Below, piece after piece: positions 38,697 through 47,855 of a stretch of 64,000 bases of DNA. The notes below the pieces were generated by a model. The model searched no databases and was not told the origin of the DNA. It saw only the letters and a list, made by a program, of their open reading frames with translations. The DNA is from an uncultured Paraglaciecola sp. (GTDB lineage: Bacteria > Pseudomonadota > Gammaproteobacteria > Enterobacterales > Alteromonadaceae): contig NZ_CAKZKO010000139.1 of assembly GCF_937123705.1 (NCBI RefSeq), positions 186,001-250,000 of the forward strand. The letters are read 5' to 3'. The position numbers and the translations under genes were made by a program. Numbering within the stretch: the first letter of the stretch is position 1; each line of letters starts with the position of its first letter.

Positions 38697-39290
38697 TTAT
38701 CTTCCTTTTAGATTTACGTATCTTTTAGCACCTAAATATTGTTCAAACGTATCAATTAAGCTTTTTATTTCATCTCTTACTTGCTTTGTATTTGTCATAT
38801 CAGCTAATTGCTTATACATATAATCCAACACTGTTTCTGGATTACCGTCTTTATTCATACTCACGGCATTAACATCAATATACAAGGAGTCATTATCAGA
38901 CAACAATTCATCAAAAAATAAAACATTAAAAAGTTGGTCGTAAGCCCTTCCATGGTCAAAGGCTTTTTTCATGTAATGTTCATTATCTAGCCCACAGGTC
39001 ATAAAGTTCTTATTGTGATTCAAAAATTTAATAATTTGGTCGACTGAAGGACTAGGCAAGCCCTCATATATTCGCATATGGTCCAAAATATTTATTTTCA
39101 CATTTTTGGCTACTTTATTTCCATCACCCGTAAATTGAAGGCATATTTTATCGGCTAAGTTACCTATATTCTCAGAAGGTGCCAGCCCGTTTGACGAGGC
39201 TCCCTTATGCGAACCAGTAGTGACTGTAGCAAAGGCTCCCGCAGACGAAATCAGAGAGAAAAGTAAACCCAATACAATGAGTGTCTTCAT
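38697..39290 (-). CDS. Secreted ankyrin-like protein, copy A
   Basis: 197 aa from ATG 39290. Signal peptide MKTLIVLGLLFSLISSAGA, nearly identical to copy B. The mature part has the pattern N-F-M-T-C-G ... AFDHGRAYDQLFN ... IDVNAVS ... ETVLDYM, which resembles ankyrin-type helices with a DVNA turn. Predicted periplasmic. Function unknown; immunity-like or envelope-protective roles are possible for paired secreted proteins. Confidence 0.65.
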   Translation of the reverse strand: MKTLIVLGLLFSLISSAGAFATVTTGSHKGASSNGLAPSENIGNLADKICLQFTGDGNKVAKNVKINILDHMRIYEGLPSPSVDQIIKFLNHNKNFMTCGLDNEHYMKKAFDHGRAYDQLFNVLFFDELLSDNDSLYIDVNAVSMNKDGNPETVLDYMYKQLADMTNTKQVRDEIKSLIDTFEQYLGAKRYVNLKGR

Positions 39291-39450
39291 GACATTTTCC
39301 AACAGTTATAATGCACCATGTTACCAATACGATACGAAGACTTAAACGTTAACGATAAAAACAGGTGATGAAACATATTTAGGTGGATGAATGGGTGATT
39401 CAAATTAGTAATACAGTGAAAACCACATCACCAAACCTAAGCTTACTGAA
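39291..39450. repeat. 160-bp upstream direct repeat, copy A
   Basis: Aligns without gaps to 40,057-40,216, with about a dozen mismatches. The identity continues into the signal-peptide codons of both genes. It should carry the promoter. Confidence 0.85.
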
Positions 39451-39480
39451 CGGTCATACAAGCTATGAGAGTTCATAACG

Positions 39481-40056
39481 TTAATGCGTTGTATGCGGTG
39501 ATTGTTTGTCTTTTTGTAATTGAGCGTAAGTTTTTGCTTCAAAATTATGGATGAAAATAAAAACCACTTGGTCGATTCTAGCCTTTCTTAAATCTCCATC
39601 TGGCAGCAATGCCGACTCCCTAAGCATATAATCCAGTACTGTCTCAGGCGTTTTTTTAGGCCCTGTCAGGCTTACTGCATTTACATCTATATTGATACTT
39701 TCGTCTTCCATATTCATCCAAATTTTATCCATTAGATAAACTTTAAAGAGTTCAAAGAATGCAGTACTTTTTCTAAAGAAAGAATAATGCATATAACTAA
39801 CCTCTTCGCCCTCATAATTACATGTCATTCCATCTAGATGCTTATTTAAAAATAGAACAACTTCATCTGGAGTAGGATTTGGGTTTTCCATAAAGTTTTT
39901 TAATGTGTCTTCAATATTAGTTATCATTTCGTCACCTGCGGTATAAGTGATACATAATGACCTAGCCAAGCTGGTAGGCGAAACTTCATCCGCAGCCTTA
40001 ACCCTCGCAGACGAAATGAGAGAGAAAAGTAAACCCAACACAATAAGTGTCTTCAT
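39481..40056 (-). CDS. Secreted ankyrin-like protein, copy B
   Basis: 191 aa from ATG 40056. Same signal peptide as copy A, then a diverged mature part that keeps the key positions (LDGMTCNYEG, FFELFKVYL, IDVNAVS, ETVLDYM). Ends in a basic, histidine-rich tail. Tandem paralogue of copy A; the two upstream regions are almost identical, so they should be regulated alike. Confidence 0.65.
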   Translation of the reverse strand: MKTLIVLGLLFSLISSARVKAADEVSPTSLARSLCITYTAGDEMITNIEDTLKNFMENPNPTPDEVVLFLNKHLDGMTCNYEGEEVSYMHYSFFRKSTAFFELFKVYLMDKIWMNMEDESINIDVNAVSLTGPKKTPETVLDYMLRESALLPDGDLRKARIDQVVFIFIHNFEAKTYAQLQKDKQSPHTTH

Positions 40057-40216
40057 GTCATTTTCCAACAGTTATAATGCACCATGTTACCAATACGATA
40101 CTAAGACTTAAACGTTAACGATAAAAACAGGTGATGAAGCATATCTAGGAGGACAAATGGGTAATTCAAATTAGCAATACAGTGAAAGCCATATCACCAA
40201 GCCTAAGCTTACTGAA
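40057..40216. repeat. 160-bp upstream direct repeat, copy B
   Basis: Partner of 39,291-39,450. The same length with no insertion or deletion indicates a recent tandem duplication of promoter plus signal-peptide region. Confidence 0.85.
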
Positions 40217-40450
40217 TGTCGGCTTTGGCGTGTGAGTTGTCATACAGACTCCAGAGCCTCAATGACTGCAATTCGCTCAAACCGGAATATCGGCTATGTG
40301 CTGTGAGTCCAACTGGTCAGTGCAACAAACACGTTATGATGGAACTCTGCCATAATCAGACTAGATTCGATAAATATAGTTAATAAAAATATCAAACTTT
40401 ATTATATTTATTCCGGCTCGAACGATTTAGTTTTTGTCCGCAGGTGTACA
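40217..40450. other. Noncoding spacer before recombinase operon end
   Basis: No gene seen. Contains most of the second copy of the 17-base word also found at 38,508. Confidence 0.4.
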
Positions 40451-41824
40451 TCAAATTTCAGCTTGTTTAATATCTAATCCAAAAGCCATTATTGTGCTTT
40501 TCAGTGATGCTAGGGCTTCTGTAAAGTTCAGTTCTTTATCCTGAATTTGCTTTTCAATGCGACTTAACTGGTCTTCCACAATTCCTACCGACGCAGATAG
40601 TGCAACTGCACTATAAGCTTTAGCGTAGCCTCGTATTTTAGCGAAAGCCAAGTGAATATACGTCTCAAGGGAGTGCAATTGCGTATGCCCTGTCCACTCT
40701 CTTAACTGTAATTTGAAAGCCTCAGCATTAAGTAGGTGTTTTCTAAAATCATCAGCATTAGACACATCTTCATGTTGCTGAATAATTTCTATAAGCTTGT
40801 TAGTAATAAATGCATGACGATAGAGGTGCGGGTGAAGTTCACCTTTGACATCTAATTCCTTTTTCCATTTGTTTAGATAAGTCGTCCATGAATCCGCTTT
40901 AAAAGGCTCACCTGTTTTTGTTGCTATAAACAAGAAGCCATGGTCTTTGTCTCCAGTGAGCCCTTTCTTCTTCATTATTTTGCGACGATATTTCATGTAT
41001 TGAGCAATATCAGTAACAAGAGTATGGGGAATGGGCACATGTCTTGTGGTTCTATCGTCCTTACGCTTTAGCGTGTGCATTTTAAGGGACGGCTCGTTCA
41101 TTTCTCTAACTTCTTTGAAATCATCCACGGTTACGAGATGAAGCTCTGCTACCCTACCACCTGTTTGCTCCATTAATTGATACAAAGCTATATCACGATA
41201 ACGGACAGCTTTATTGGCATTGCTTTGTATAAAGCCCCATACCTTAAGCGCGTCTTCTTCACCCACTGGTAACCGTCTTTTGACAGCATCTTTGCTTGGT
41301 AGGCAAATATGCGAAGTGGCGGTAACTTCTTTCTTGTGCCTACTTCCCTCAATTGATATTTTGTGAGTTGTCTCAACTACCGTAATGGCATTGGCTTTGT
41401 CTGTGCCAATAAATAGGTTCAAGTCATGATATTCCTGGACAAATTCAAGAAATTTTAGGCATCGAATGCCGACTTCCAAAACCCTATTATTACTTTTAAC
41501 CTTTTCACCATTAGGATGTTTCTCGCTTTGCAATCCCTGTATAAATAAGCGAAAAGTAGCATCTGTTAAGTCCCTGAAACGGTTAAGATGGGTTGCACTT
41601 TCGATGTGATAGACCAAAGCAATAATACAGTTGGCAAATGTCCTGATTGTCTGGTATTTCAATCCATCTTCTAGCAATTTATGAATATACATATTGGCTT
41701 CATAGCAAGGCACACCATTTTTATAGGTGACAAACGGTATATCCCTTGGTTTATAAAATGTCAATTTTCCATCAAAACCTAGATGTGACCAACGAGAAAA
41801 ATCATTTAGTTTAACTACAGGCAT
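40451..41824 (-). CDS. Tyrosine recombinase 1 (site-specific integrase)
   Basis: 457 aa. Catalytic set visible: R224 (TGGRVAEL), a lysine near 253-255, H333-X2-R336 (HPHLYRH), H380 (TGH) and the nucleophile Y389 (LETYIH). Last gene of a four-gene operon; its ATG overlaps the helper stop (TGATG). Likely cuts and joins the island ends together with the two larger recombinases. Confidence 0.88.
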   Translation of the reverse strand: MPVVKLNDFSRWSHLGFDGKLTFYKPRDIPFVTYKNGVPCYEANMYIHKLLEDGLKYQTIRTFANCIIALVYHIESATHLNRFRDLTDATFRLFIQGLQSEKHPNGEKVKSNNRVLEVGIRCLKFLEFVQEYHDLNLFIGTDKANAITVVETTHKISIEGSRHKKEVTATSHICLPSKDAVKRRLPVGEEDALKVWGFIQSNANKAVRYRDIALYQLMEQTGGRVAELHLVTVDDFKEVREMNEPSLKMHTLKRKDDRTTRHVPIPHTLVTDIAQYMKYRRKIMKKKGLTGDKDHGFLFIATKTGEPFKADSWTTYLNKWKKELDVKGELHPHLYRHAFITNKLIEIIQQHEDVSNADDFRKHLLNAEAFKLQLREWTGHTQLHSLETYIHLAFAKIRGYAKAYSAVALSASVGIVEDQLSRIEKQIQDKELNFTEALASLKSTIMAFGLDIKQAEI

Positions 41825-42360
41825 CAGACCTCACCGTAGTTTACATAATTAAGCTGCGCCTCAACCTTCTTATTAATATCTTTGTAGCGTTTTAAACGGT
41901 CTTCATCTGTTCCATCTTTTAATGCCATTGCTTTTAAGTGAGCGCGCATTTCTTTAACGACTGTATTCAATAGGAAATTACTTTGCTGAGTGATAGCAAG
42001 CGTCTCTTCTATTGATGCTAGCTTTTGTCTTGCACTCTCTTCATTGCTCTTTTTTATTTTTCCTTTTAAAGCTTTCTCTATGGCGTCACGAGCATTAATT
42101 CTGAGTACATCAAAGCCACCACCACGGCCATCATCAAAACCGTCATCAAACAACAAGTCTGAATGGGTTTTAACGGTATTGATTGAAACAACACCGATAT
42201 GTCGTTCGTCATCCTCATACTTGGCTAAGCCACCTTGCGATTTTAGCGCTTTTACAAGACCATCATTGTTTTTAAATTCATCTGGCGATTTGATAATCTC
42301 CTGTAACAGAGCTTCGGTTGCCAGTATTGTTTTTTGATTGGTTTCTTTATTCTTTTTCAT
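41824..42360 (-). CDS. Small helper gene of recombinase operon
   Basis: 178 aa, charged and helical, coiled coil at about 105-150; no catalytic motif. It lies between recombinases 2 and 1, where Tn554-type elements have the small TnpC. AGGAAAA precedes the ATG. An accessory DNA-binding role is likely but unproven. Confidence 0.6.
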   Translation of the reverse strand: MKKNKETNQKTILATEALLQEIIKSPDEFKNNDGLVKALKSQGGLAKYEDDERHIGVVSINTVKTHSDLLFDDGFDDGRGGGFDVLRINARDAIEKALKGKIKKSNEESARQKLASIEETLAITQQSNFLLNTVVKEMRAHLKAMALKDGTDEDRLKRYKDINKKVEAQLNYVNYGEV

Positions 42361-42371
42361 TGTAATTTTTC

Positions 42372-44747
42372 CTACACTACTTTTACTTGGAATGCTAAGT
42401 TAAAAGTTTCTCGAACCTGACCGTCTTCGTCGGTAACTTTGAAGAAATTCGGCTCCAAGCTGATTTCACCCGTTTTCAGCAACTCTTCTAGATTCGATTC
42501 CAGATTTGCTTCTGCTTTTAATTGGTCAATATGCGGAACCGTTATGTCGTCATCATCTGCTAGGTCGATGGCACTTTCCAGGTCATCAATAACCACCGCA
42601 CCAGCATTGTATTTTTTAGCTAACGCTGCTTTTAACTCACCAATACTTTTGAGTTTTTCTAGTTCACCATCCTTATTTAGCACACCTTGCACAATAACAG
42701 TGGCCTTAACCCCATTGAGGATATCGCCCACTTCATTGCTTGATATGTAATGATATAAGTGTGACATATCTGTATGTCCAAGCATCCAACGCAAGGCTTC
42801 AAGCCCTTGAAAACGTTTCTGCCAGAAGAACAGTAAGGCAAAGAATCGACGTAACTGATGTTGTCTCACATACGGTCGTCTTAGTTCACCATTACTCATC
42901 TTGACAAGGGGTATTTCAAAGTAGTCACATATCGAATCGAGGTGAGCATTAAAGCTTTTAACCGTAGTTTTATTGAGTTGACACATTCTTGTGTCTAAGT
43001 TGTTAAAAAGACCCAAGGTTTTACCCTTAAGTAACCCTTGCGATCTAGCAGTTTCGTTAAATGCTTCGAGTCGCCAGATGATTCTAGCAAGAGAGGTAGT
43101 AACAGGTCTTTCAATGATTTTGTTGGTCGATATCTTACCGCCATTCCCAGACTTTTTGAGTTTAAAAATGAGATTGTATTCAATATTTTCACCCCCCTCC
43201 TCAAATGGGTTTTTATTTGGTGACAGATTACCACTGCTTGCTAATGATATTAATTCATCCTGTCGTCTTGCTGTAATAATGCCCGTAAGGTATTGACAAC
43301 TCCCTATGAGAACACTGTAAAGCTCACATAAACTCTCATTATTCCGTATGGCGTTGTGCTTGTCAGGCGCTAGAATTTCATAAGGTAAAACCTGTCGTAT
43401 ACCCATCCCCTTAACCACTTTTTCATTCAACGCACTCATTGCTTTGGTTTGCATAAAGTGACTACGTTCAGTCATTGACATGTTTTGATGAATATCAGGT
43501 ATAAACTTACCCCTTCGTTTGTCCGGACGCTCTTGGTTACTACCTGTTTTCGGGCTTTTGTTAGCACCTAGTGAAAGCACTGACAAGCAAGCATCCAAAA
43601 TATCTTGCTGGAACTTATGAGTAAATTCAAAAGATTGTCGAGTGATTCTAAAGAACATGTCAGGGTGCAAGGTTTGAGTACGACCTGCGAGTTTTAACGT
43701 CACTAAATCATTAATTTTTCTTACACTAAGTGCTTTTGTTGCATCAGTTAGTGGTGAACTTGCGTTGTCCTTAAACATGTTGGTGTTAATCAACTTAACC
43801 GCTGAGATAAAGTGTTTAATTGTGTTCTTTGCGGCTGACGTTTTTATGCTTTCAGTGCTAAGGGGGGGGAATTCAGTGGAGCGGGCTTTTTCTGTAAGCC
43901 ATAGCTCAGGTAAGGAGCGAATATTTAACGCTGGGGATGCTATTTTCCTCTCGAAGAGCAGCGTTGAAAGTACAGCGCCATTCCCTTGTCCAGTAAAGCC
44001 AATATTAGATTTATAATAACCTTGCGAGTGAAGCCAGCAACATGCCATAACGCGATCTTTTTTTGTTAGATGAAGCGTTAAATCGTCTTCTGCTATATAT
44101 CTGATCACAAAGGGATACTTGCTTACAAAGGCTTCTACCTGCTCTTGCGTGATATTGTTTGCGTGCGCCCTAACTAACTCTTTTATGCGACCTGTAAAAT
44201 CATATATTCCGTTGCTTGGTCCGTCCTCAGACATCGCTTTAAAAATAGACAACCAGAAGTCAGCAGTGATGTGGCTAAGATGATACCGACTTAACTCTAA
44301 TGCGGCTGAGCGCAATAAAATGGCGTCAATTAATGACAAGACTTTCATTACCCCTGTTTGTACGGTGCGGGTTTTAATGATCGCCCCCCCATTTTCAAGT
44401 GGGTCAGACACCGCAAGTAACCAGTTTTTAAAACCATTCAGGAGAGGTCTATGCTTAAAAGCAGTGAGAGGCAAACCATCGTCAAGCGTCACAGATGACC
44501 AGTCGATAACCTTAACCCTTTGACCGAAATTCATAATAGTGACATCATCGCTGTACTCACTTTTAAACCAATAAGGCATTTCTTCGGTCTGGTCGTAGAT
44601 GTGGGTAAAATGTTTGCCAATTTCACGTTGTAAAACGAAATCTTGGTTGGCAACAGCGTAGTGAAGTGTTTCAGTTAACTCTTCGCTATTTAGCTCATGA
44701 AGTCCGACTTTTTTTTTCTTTAAGTTATTTATAATTAGCTCTAACAT
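42372..44747 (-). CDS. Tyrosine recombinase 2 (large)
   Basis: 791 aa. The catalytic domain is in the C-terminal half: first arginine in ITARRQDEL, then HQLRRFFALL (H-X2-R), and LGHTDMSHLYHYI with the GH histidine and candidate nucleophile tyrosine. The long N-terminal half is unrecognised. ATG overlaps the recombinase 3 stop by 7 bases. Confidence 0.82.
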   Translation of the reverse strand: MLELIINNLKKKKVGLHELNSEELTETLHYAVANQDFVLQREIGKHFTHIYDQTEEMPYWFKSEYSDDVTIMNFGQRVKVIDWSSVTLDDGLPLTAFKHRPLLNGFKNWLLAVSDPLENGGAIIKTRTVQTGVMKVLSLIDAILLRSAALELSRYHLSHITADFWLSIFKAMSEDGPSNGIYDFTGRIKELVRAHANNITQEQVEAFVSKYPFVIRYIAEDDLTLHLTKKDRVMACCWLHSQGYYKSNIGFTGQGNGAVLSTLLFERKIASPALNIRSLPELWLTEKARSTEFPPLSTESIKTSAAKNTIKHFISAVKLINTNMFKDNASSPLTDATKALSVRKINDLVTLKLAGRTQTLHPDMFFRITRQSFEFTHKFQQDILDACLSVLSLGANKSPKTGSNQERPDKRRGKFIPDIHQNMSMTERSHFMQTKAMSALNEKVVKGMGIRQVLPYEILAPDKHNAIRNNESLCELYSVLIGSCQYLTGIITARRQDELISLASSGNLSPNKNPFEEGGENIEYNLIFKLKKSGNGGKISTNKIIERPVTTSLARIIWRLEAFNETARSQGLLKGKTLGLFNNLDTRMCQLNKTTVKSFNAHLDSICDYFEIPLVKMSNGELRRPYVRQHQLRRFFALLFFWQKRFQGLEALRWMLGHTDMSHLYHYISSNEVGDILNGVKATVIVQGVLNKDGELEKLKSIGELKAALAKKYNAGAVVIDDLESAIDLADDDDITVPHIDQLKAEANLESNLEELLKTGEISLEPNFFKVTDEDGQVRETFNLAFQVKVV

Positions 44748-47095
44748 TTTAACGCTCCAACGATGAGTTGAATATCAAGCGGGCTTTTCTTTGCTGTAGC
44801 GATAAGCTGTGAACGCTCTACATTGATAGTGTTTTCTCGTGCATCTTCGTTAAGAATGAGCGTAGCAGCCTCATACCAGGTTGATACGATGTCTCGAAAG
44901 ATTTGACCATCATTTATTTCTTTTGAGCGGTCAACGATGCTCTTGATGGCAATAAGCACTCTCATTACATTTTGAGTAATGGTCAGAGTTACCTCATCAA
45001 ATAGTTCTCGGGGTTCTTCCTTCTCAACAAGGCATAACGTTGCATCATTCTTGAATTTACCAAACAATTTAGGTAGGTCGTGGATGCCGTGGTTTTGTAG
45101 AAATTCATCGAGGTTTTCTGGCTTTATATCAACCGCCTCAAAAAGATAGTCCGATTCAGCCATTGCGATGTAAATAAGCGCATTTTGAAATTGGCGTATC
45201 CACCTCGCATTGAAAAAGTCCATCAGCGCAGAGGGAAGGTATTTATTTAATAGGTCTACATTAACCGTTTCATGCCCCAATACTTTTGCTACTTCGCGTA
45301 AAGAGTGGGTTTTAATGTACGTGCGAATAGCTCGAAGTTTACGAGCTGAACGTAAGCCTACCGACTTAGATAGCAATAATTTATCGGTTTCATTCATACT
45401 GCTAGAGTGGTTATATACCCACTGTCTATAGGCGCTGCTAGCGGATGCCGCGCTGATATTAGTCGTAAAATTATCGCACCAATTTGCTTTACACAAATCA
45501 GTCCTGATTAACATATAACGCCACGCGTTTTCTTTATACTCATCTGTGCTAGGATTTGCTTTTAGATGCTGGCGAGCAAACTCTGTGTGACCAATTAACG
45601 TCTCGACGATGGATTTACTGTATTCGTTAAGAATAATGTCTTGTTGAGCTCTCGCCGCCCCCTTCCTGTTTTTGTAAACAACTATCACGTAATCGACACC
45701 AACTTGCTTATACCCGGTCATTTGTCCATTCTTATCAAACAGTTCCCAATTCACAAGTGCAGCGGGGGTGAGTGCAGGGTGTTCCAACACTAACAATGTA
45801 CACAATGCGCCTAGCGTACTGGTGGTGGGCAAGTTTAATTCACTCACTAGAGCAGAGTTTTTAAGATTATCGTGGTTAGTGTGAGATCCCCCAAAAAAAA
45901 CATCTTGGTTTGCAATGACTGCGCCGATACCATGCCCATAGAATGTGGCAATGGTATTCTCTAAATGGTCACCTCCTACGCGCACGTATTCATTTTTTTT
46001 AACACCGCCACCGAAACCTCTAATGGGTTTCACCCTACCTGTTTTTGCAAGTTTAAGATTGCGCTCGTGTTTTTCTTTTATGCGTTCAAAAACAGCATGA
46101 TAAGAGGCACGAACATGCTCTTCACTTTCTTGCAACCTGTCCTCGATAATTTGGATGACTGCCTCATCTTTAATGTGCAGCGGGATAGAGACCAGCCAAA
46201 GTTGCTCCTCGTTGGATGTAAACTTGCCGCCCGTAGCGATCTTTGCGATAGGCCGAGAGTCTTCATTGAATGTGGGGGTCAAAATAGGTCGAATTGGTTC
46301 ATCAATCAATCCGCTATCAATAAAACAAATTCTGAAAACCTTAATCACTGTAATCCAAAAGACAAAAAAGGTTGCGCTTTTATTGCCCCTCGCTAAATGT
46401 TCGTTAAACGAACGCCACATGACTCTCTCAAGAAACCCACTCAATTTATGAGCTTTAAATTGTTCGCGCAACTCATCAGCGCTATTGCAATGTGTCGCAA
46501 AAGAATTTATGAAAGCGGAGAACAACTTAATCATATTTGTAAGGGTCTTTGCTTTTTGTGTTAAACAGTACTGGCAAGTATGATGATAAACATCAGCCGT
46601 CAGCTCATCACCAAAGACTTCATGAAATTCACCGATTGGAAAGTTGAGGACTTTACTTTCCTTTGATTTTAGTTGCCAACCATCAAGGTAAGCGAGGCGT
46701 TCTGGTCGGATCTGTAATTTTTTGAATTTATCAATACACTGCTCTACGCTTTCGGTCACCTTAGCAGGTGAAATTTGAGGAGTATCGATTTCAAACTTAG
46801 CAAGTGCCTTAAAGGTCCTAAATACAATTCGTGTCACTTCGTATGCTGGTTTGCAATTGTATTCCGAGTACATAAAGCCAACAAAGCTACGTAATTGTTT
46901 TGATAATAACTCATGGTTGTTTAGAATATACATCGCTGGATAACTACGATGCTTTAAGGTTGACACATAAGCTGCATAGTAGTTAACGACTATGCCTCTG
47001 TTACGTCTAGGAGCGTTATTTGAAAGAAGCCTTTTGAAATCTGGTGACAAGGCCTTTTGTACAGCTGGTAATGATTTAATAGCGACAGAATTCAA
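44741..47095 (-). CDS. Tyrosine recombinase 3 (large)
   Basis: 784 aa, first gene of the operon, reading inward from the right island end. The most conserved stretch is LGHETVNVDLLNKYLP near residue 620, a GH motif with a candidate tyrosine, preceded by an arginine-rich segment (GLRSARKLRAIR). Catalytic residues are less standard than in the other two, so it may be structural or degenerate. Start is a TTG at 47,095 because no upstream ATG exists; no clear ribosome site. Confidence 0.72.
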   Translation of the reverse strand: MNSVAIKSLPAVQKALSPDFKRLLSNNAPRRNRGIVVNYYAAYVSTLKHRSYPAMYILNNHELLSKQLRSFVGFMYSEYNCKPAYEVTRIVFRTFKALAKFEIDTPQISPAKVTESVEQCIDKFKKLQIRPERLAYLDGWQLKSKESKVLNFPIGEFHEVFGDELTADVYHHTCQYCLTQKAKTLTNMIKLFSAFINSFATHCNSADELREQFKAHKLSGFLERVMWRSFNEHLARGNKSATFFVFWITVIKVFRICFIDSGLIDEPIRPILTPTFNEDSRPIAKIATGGKFTSNEEQLWLVSIPLHIKDEAVIQIIEDRLQESEEHVRASYHAVFERIKEKHERNLKLAKTGRVKPIRGFGGGVKKNEYVRVGGDHLENTIATFYGHGIGAVIANQDVFFGGSHTNHDNLKNSALVSELNLPTTSTLGALCTLLVLEHPALTPAALVNWELFDKNGQMTGYKQVGVDYVIVVYKNRKGAARAQQDIILNEYSKSIVETLIGHTEFARQHLKANPSTDEYKENAWRYMLIRTDLCKANWCDNFTTNISAASASSAYRQWVYNHSSSMNETDKLLLSKSVGLRSARKLRAIRTYIKTHSLREVAKVLGHETVNVDLLNKYLPSALMDFFNARWIRQFQNALIYIAMAESDYLFEAVDIKPENLDEFLQNHGIHDLPKLFGKFKNDATLCLVEKEEPRELFDEVTLTITQNVMRVLIAIKSIVDRSKEINDGQIFRDIVSTWYEAATLILNEDARENTINVERSQLIATAKKSPLDIQLIVGALKC

Positions 47096-47121
47096 GATGT
47101 AACAGCTTTGTTATTATGATA

Positions 47122-47151
47122 TATATTCAGTATCCCTAAACCCTGATAGCT
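47122..47151 (-). promoter_or_regulatory. Candidate promoter of recombinase operon
   Basis: On the minus strand a TTGACA box, then 18 bases, then TACTGA close to an AT-rich stretch, about 30 bases before the TTG start. Placement fits, but the -10 box is weak. Confidence 0.35.
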
Positions 47152-47226
47152 GTCAACAAAATAAACATTTAAAAAATTATTTTTTTAATTTTATATCAAG
47201 GACTTACAATAAGTTGATTGATTTTA

Positions 47227-47246
47227 TTATTAGGAGTATTTCACAA
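47227..47246. repeat. Island right end: terminal inverted repeat plus CACAA core
   Basis: TTATTAGGAGTA (47,227-47,238) is the imperfect inverse of the left-end TATTCCTAACAA; CACAA (47,242-47,246) repeats the left core. ygjP coding sequence resumes immediately here. Confidence 0.6.
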
Positions 47247-47370
47247 GGCGTTTTATCAACTGTGCCAACATATGCTGCCTGATTATCATCAAATTGAGTT
47301 TGATGTGCGGGTCTATTTAACCGAACTCGAACGCACCGGTTGGGTTTTCAAAAACACTGTTGAAGGTTAA
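47242..47370 (+). pseudogene. ygjP: ygjP 3' fragment
   Basis: 42 codons plus stop in one frame: H-K-A-F-Y-Q-L-C, then QHMLPDYHQIEFDVRVYL and TELERTGWVF. This is exactly the C-terminal part missing from the fragment at 18,653-19,060. No start codon of its own in a sensible place. Together the two pieces give a normal-length YgjP. Confidence 0.88.
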
Positions 47371-47429
47371 CAAAGTGCAACTGCTTTAACCTATAATAGT
47401 TATTATAATTTCGTCACCTGAGACAGTAA

Positions 47430-47798
47430 ATGGAATATCAATTTTCCCATGATATTTTAGGCCAACCCGTTGCTTCATGCGAGCTTGAATGTGAAGCCTT
47501 TGGTGATTGGTTAAGTCAAGAAATTGGCAAAGACGTTAGACAAGTTTCGTTATTGCTGAACACTATCCAACAGCTGCAAAACAATCAAATGACCAGTTAC
47601 CAGCACAATGGCAAGGAATACCATTTACACTTTGATAAAGACGAAGTGGAACTGTTCCTCAATAATAATCATATTCAAGAGGTGTCGGCTGTAGACGAGG
47701 GTGAAAGCCAAGAATTAACGGATTTACATATTCAATCGGGTTGTGGTTTAGCCGATTTTTATATTTTACTGAAAGCGTGGCAGAAGTTTATTGGCTAA
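47430..47798 (+). CDS. yacL: YacL/UPF0231 family protein
   Basis: 122 aa. Matches the family layout: MEYQFSHDILGQP, an FGDWLSQEIG segment, and the C-terminal SGCGLADFYILLKAW corresponding to CGVEDF. Cytosolic, function unknown. Core gene; it marks resumption of the normal chromosome after the island. Confidence 0.85.
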   Translation: MEYQFSHDILGQPVASCELECEAFGDWLSQEIGKDVRQVSLLLNTIQQLQNNQMTSYQHNGKEYHLHFDKDEVELFLNNNHIQEVSAVDEGESQELTDLHIQSGCGLADFYILLKAWQKFIG

Positions 47799-47803
47799 AA
47801 CGT

Positions 47804-47838
47804 AAAACGCCGAACCACAGATGTGGATCGGCGTTTTT
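47804..47838. terminator. Bidirectional terminator between yacL and gnd
   Basis: Strong stem: AAAACGCCGA pairs with TCGGCGTTTT, plus inner CCACA/TGTGG, followed by T-runs on both strands. Serves the convergent yacL and gnd genes. Confidence 0.88.
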
Positions 47839-47855
47839 AATTTTCTTACAAAACG

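Larger units (their letters stand above)
19051..47241. mobile_element. Genomic (defence) island, about 28.2 kb, inserted in ygjP
   Basis: Bounded by the two halves of one ygjP gene and by short imperfect inverted repeats. Cargo from the left: membrane protein, zinc-hook ATPase, broken DUF4209 gene, type I restriction-modification operon with an AlbA-type gene, Xre regulator, winged-helix/helicase operon, formylglycine-enzyme-like protein, YaaW-like protein, duplicated secreted proteins. The right end holds three tyrosine recombinases and a helper. There is no tRNA at either end. Whether it still moves is unknown. Confidence 0.85.
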
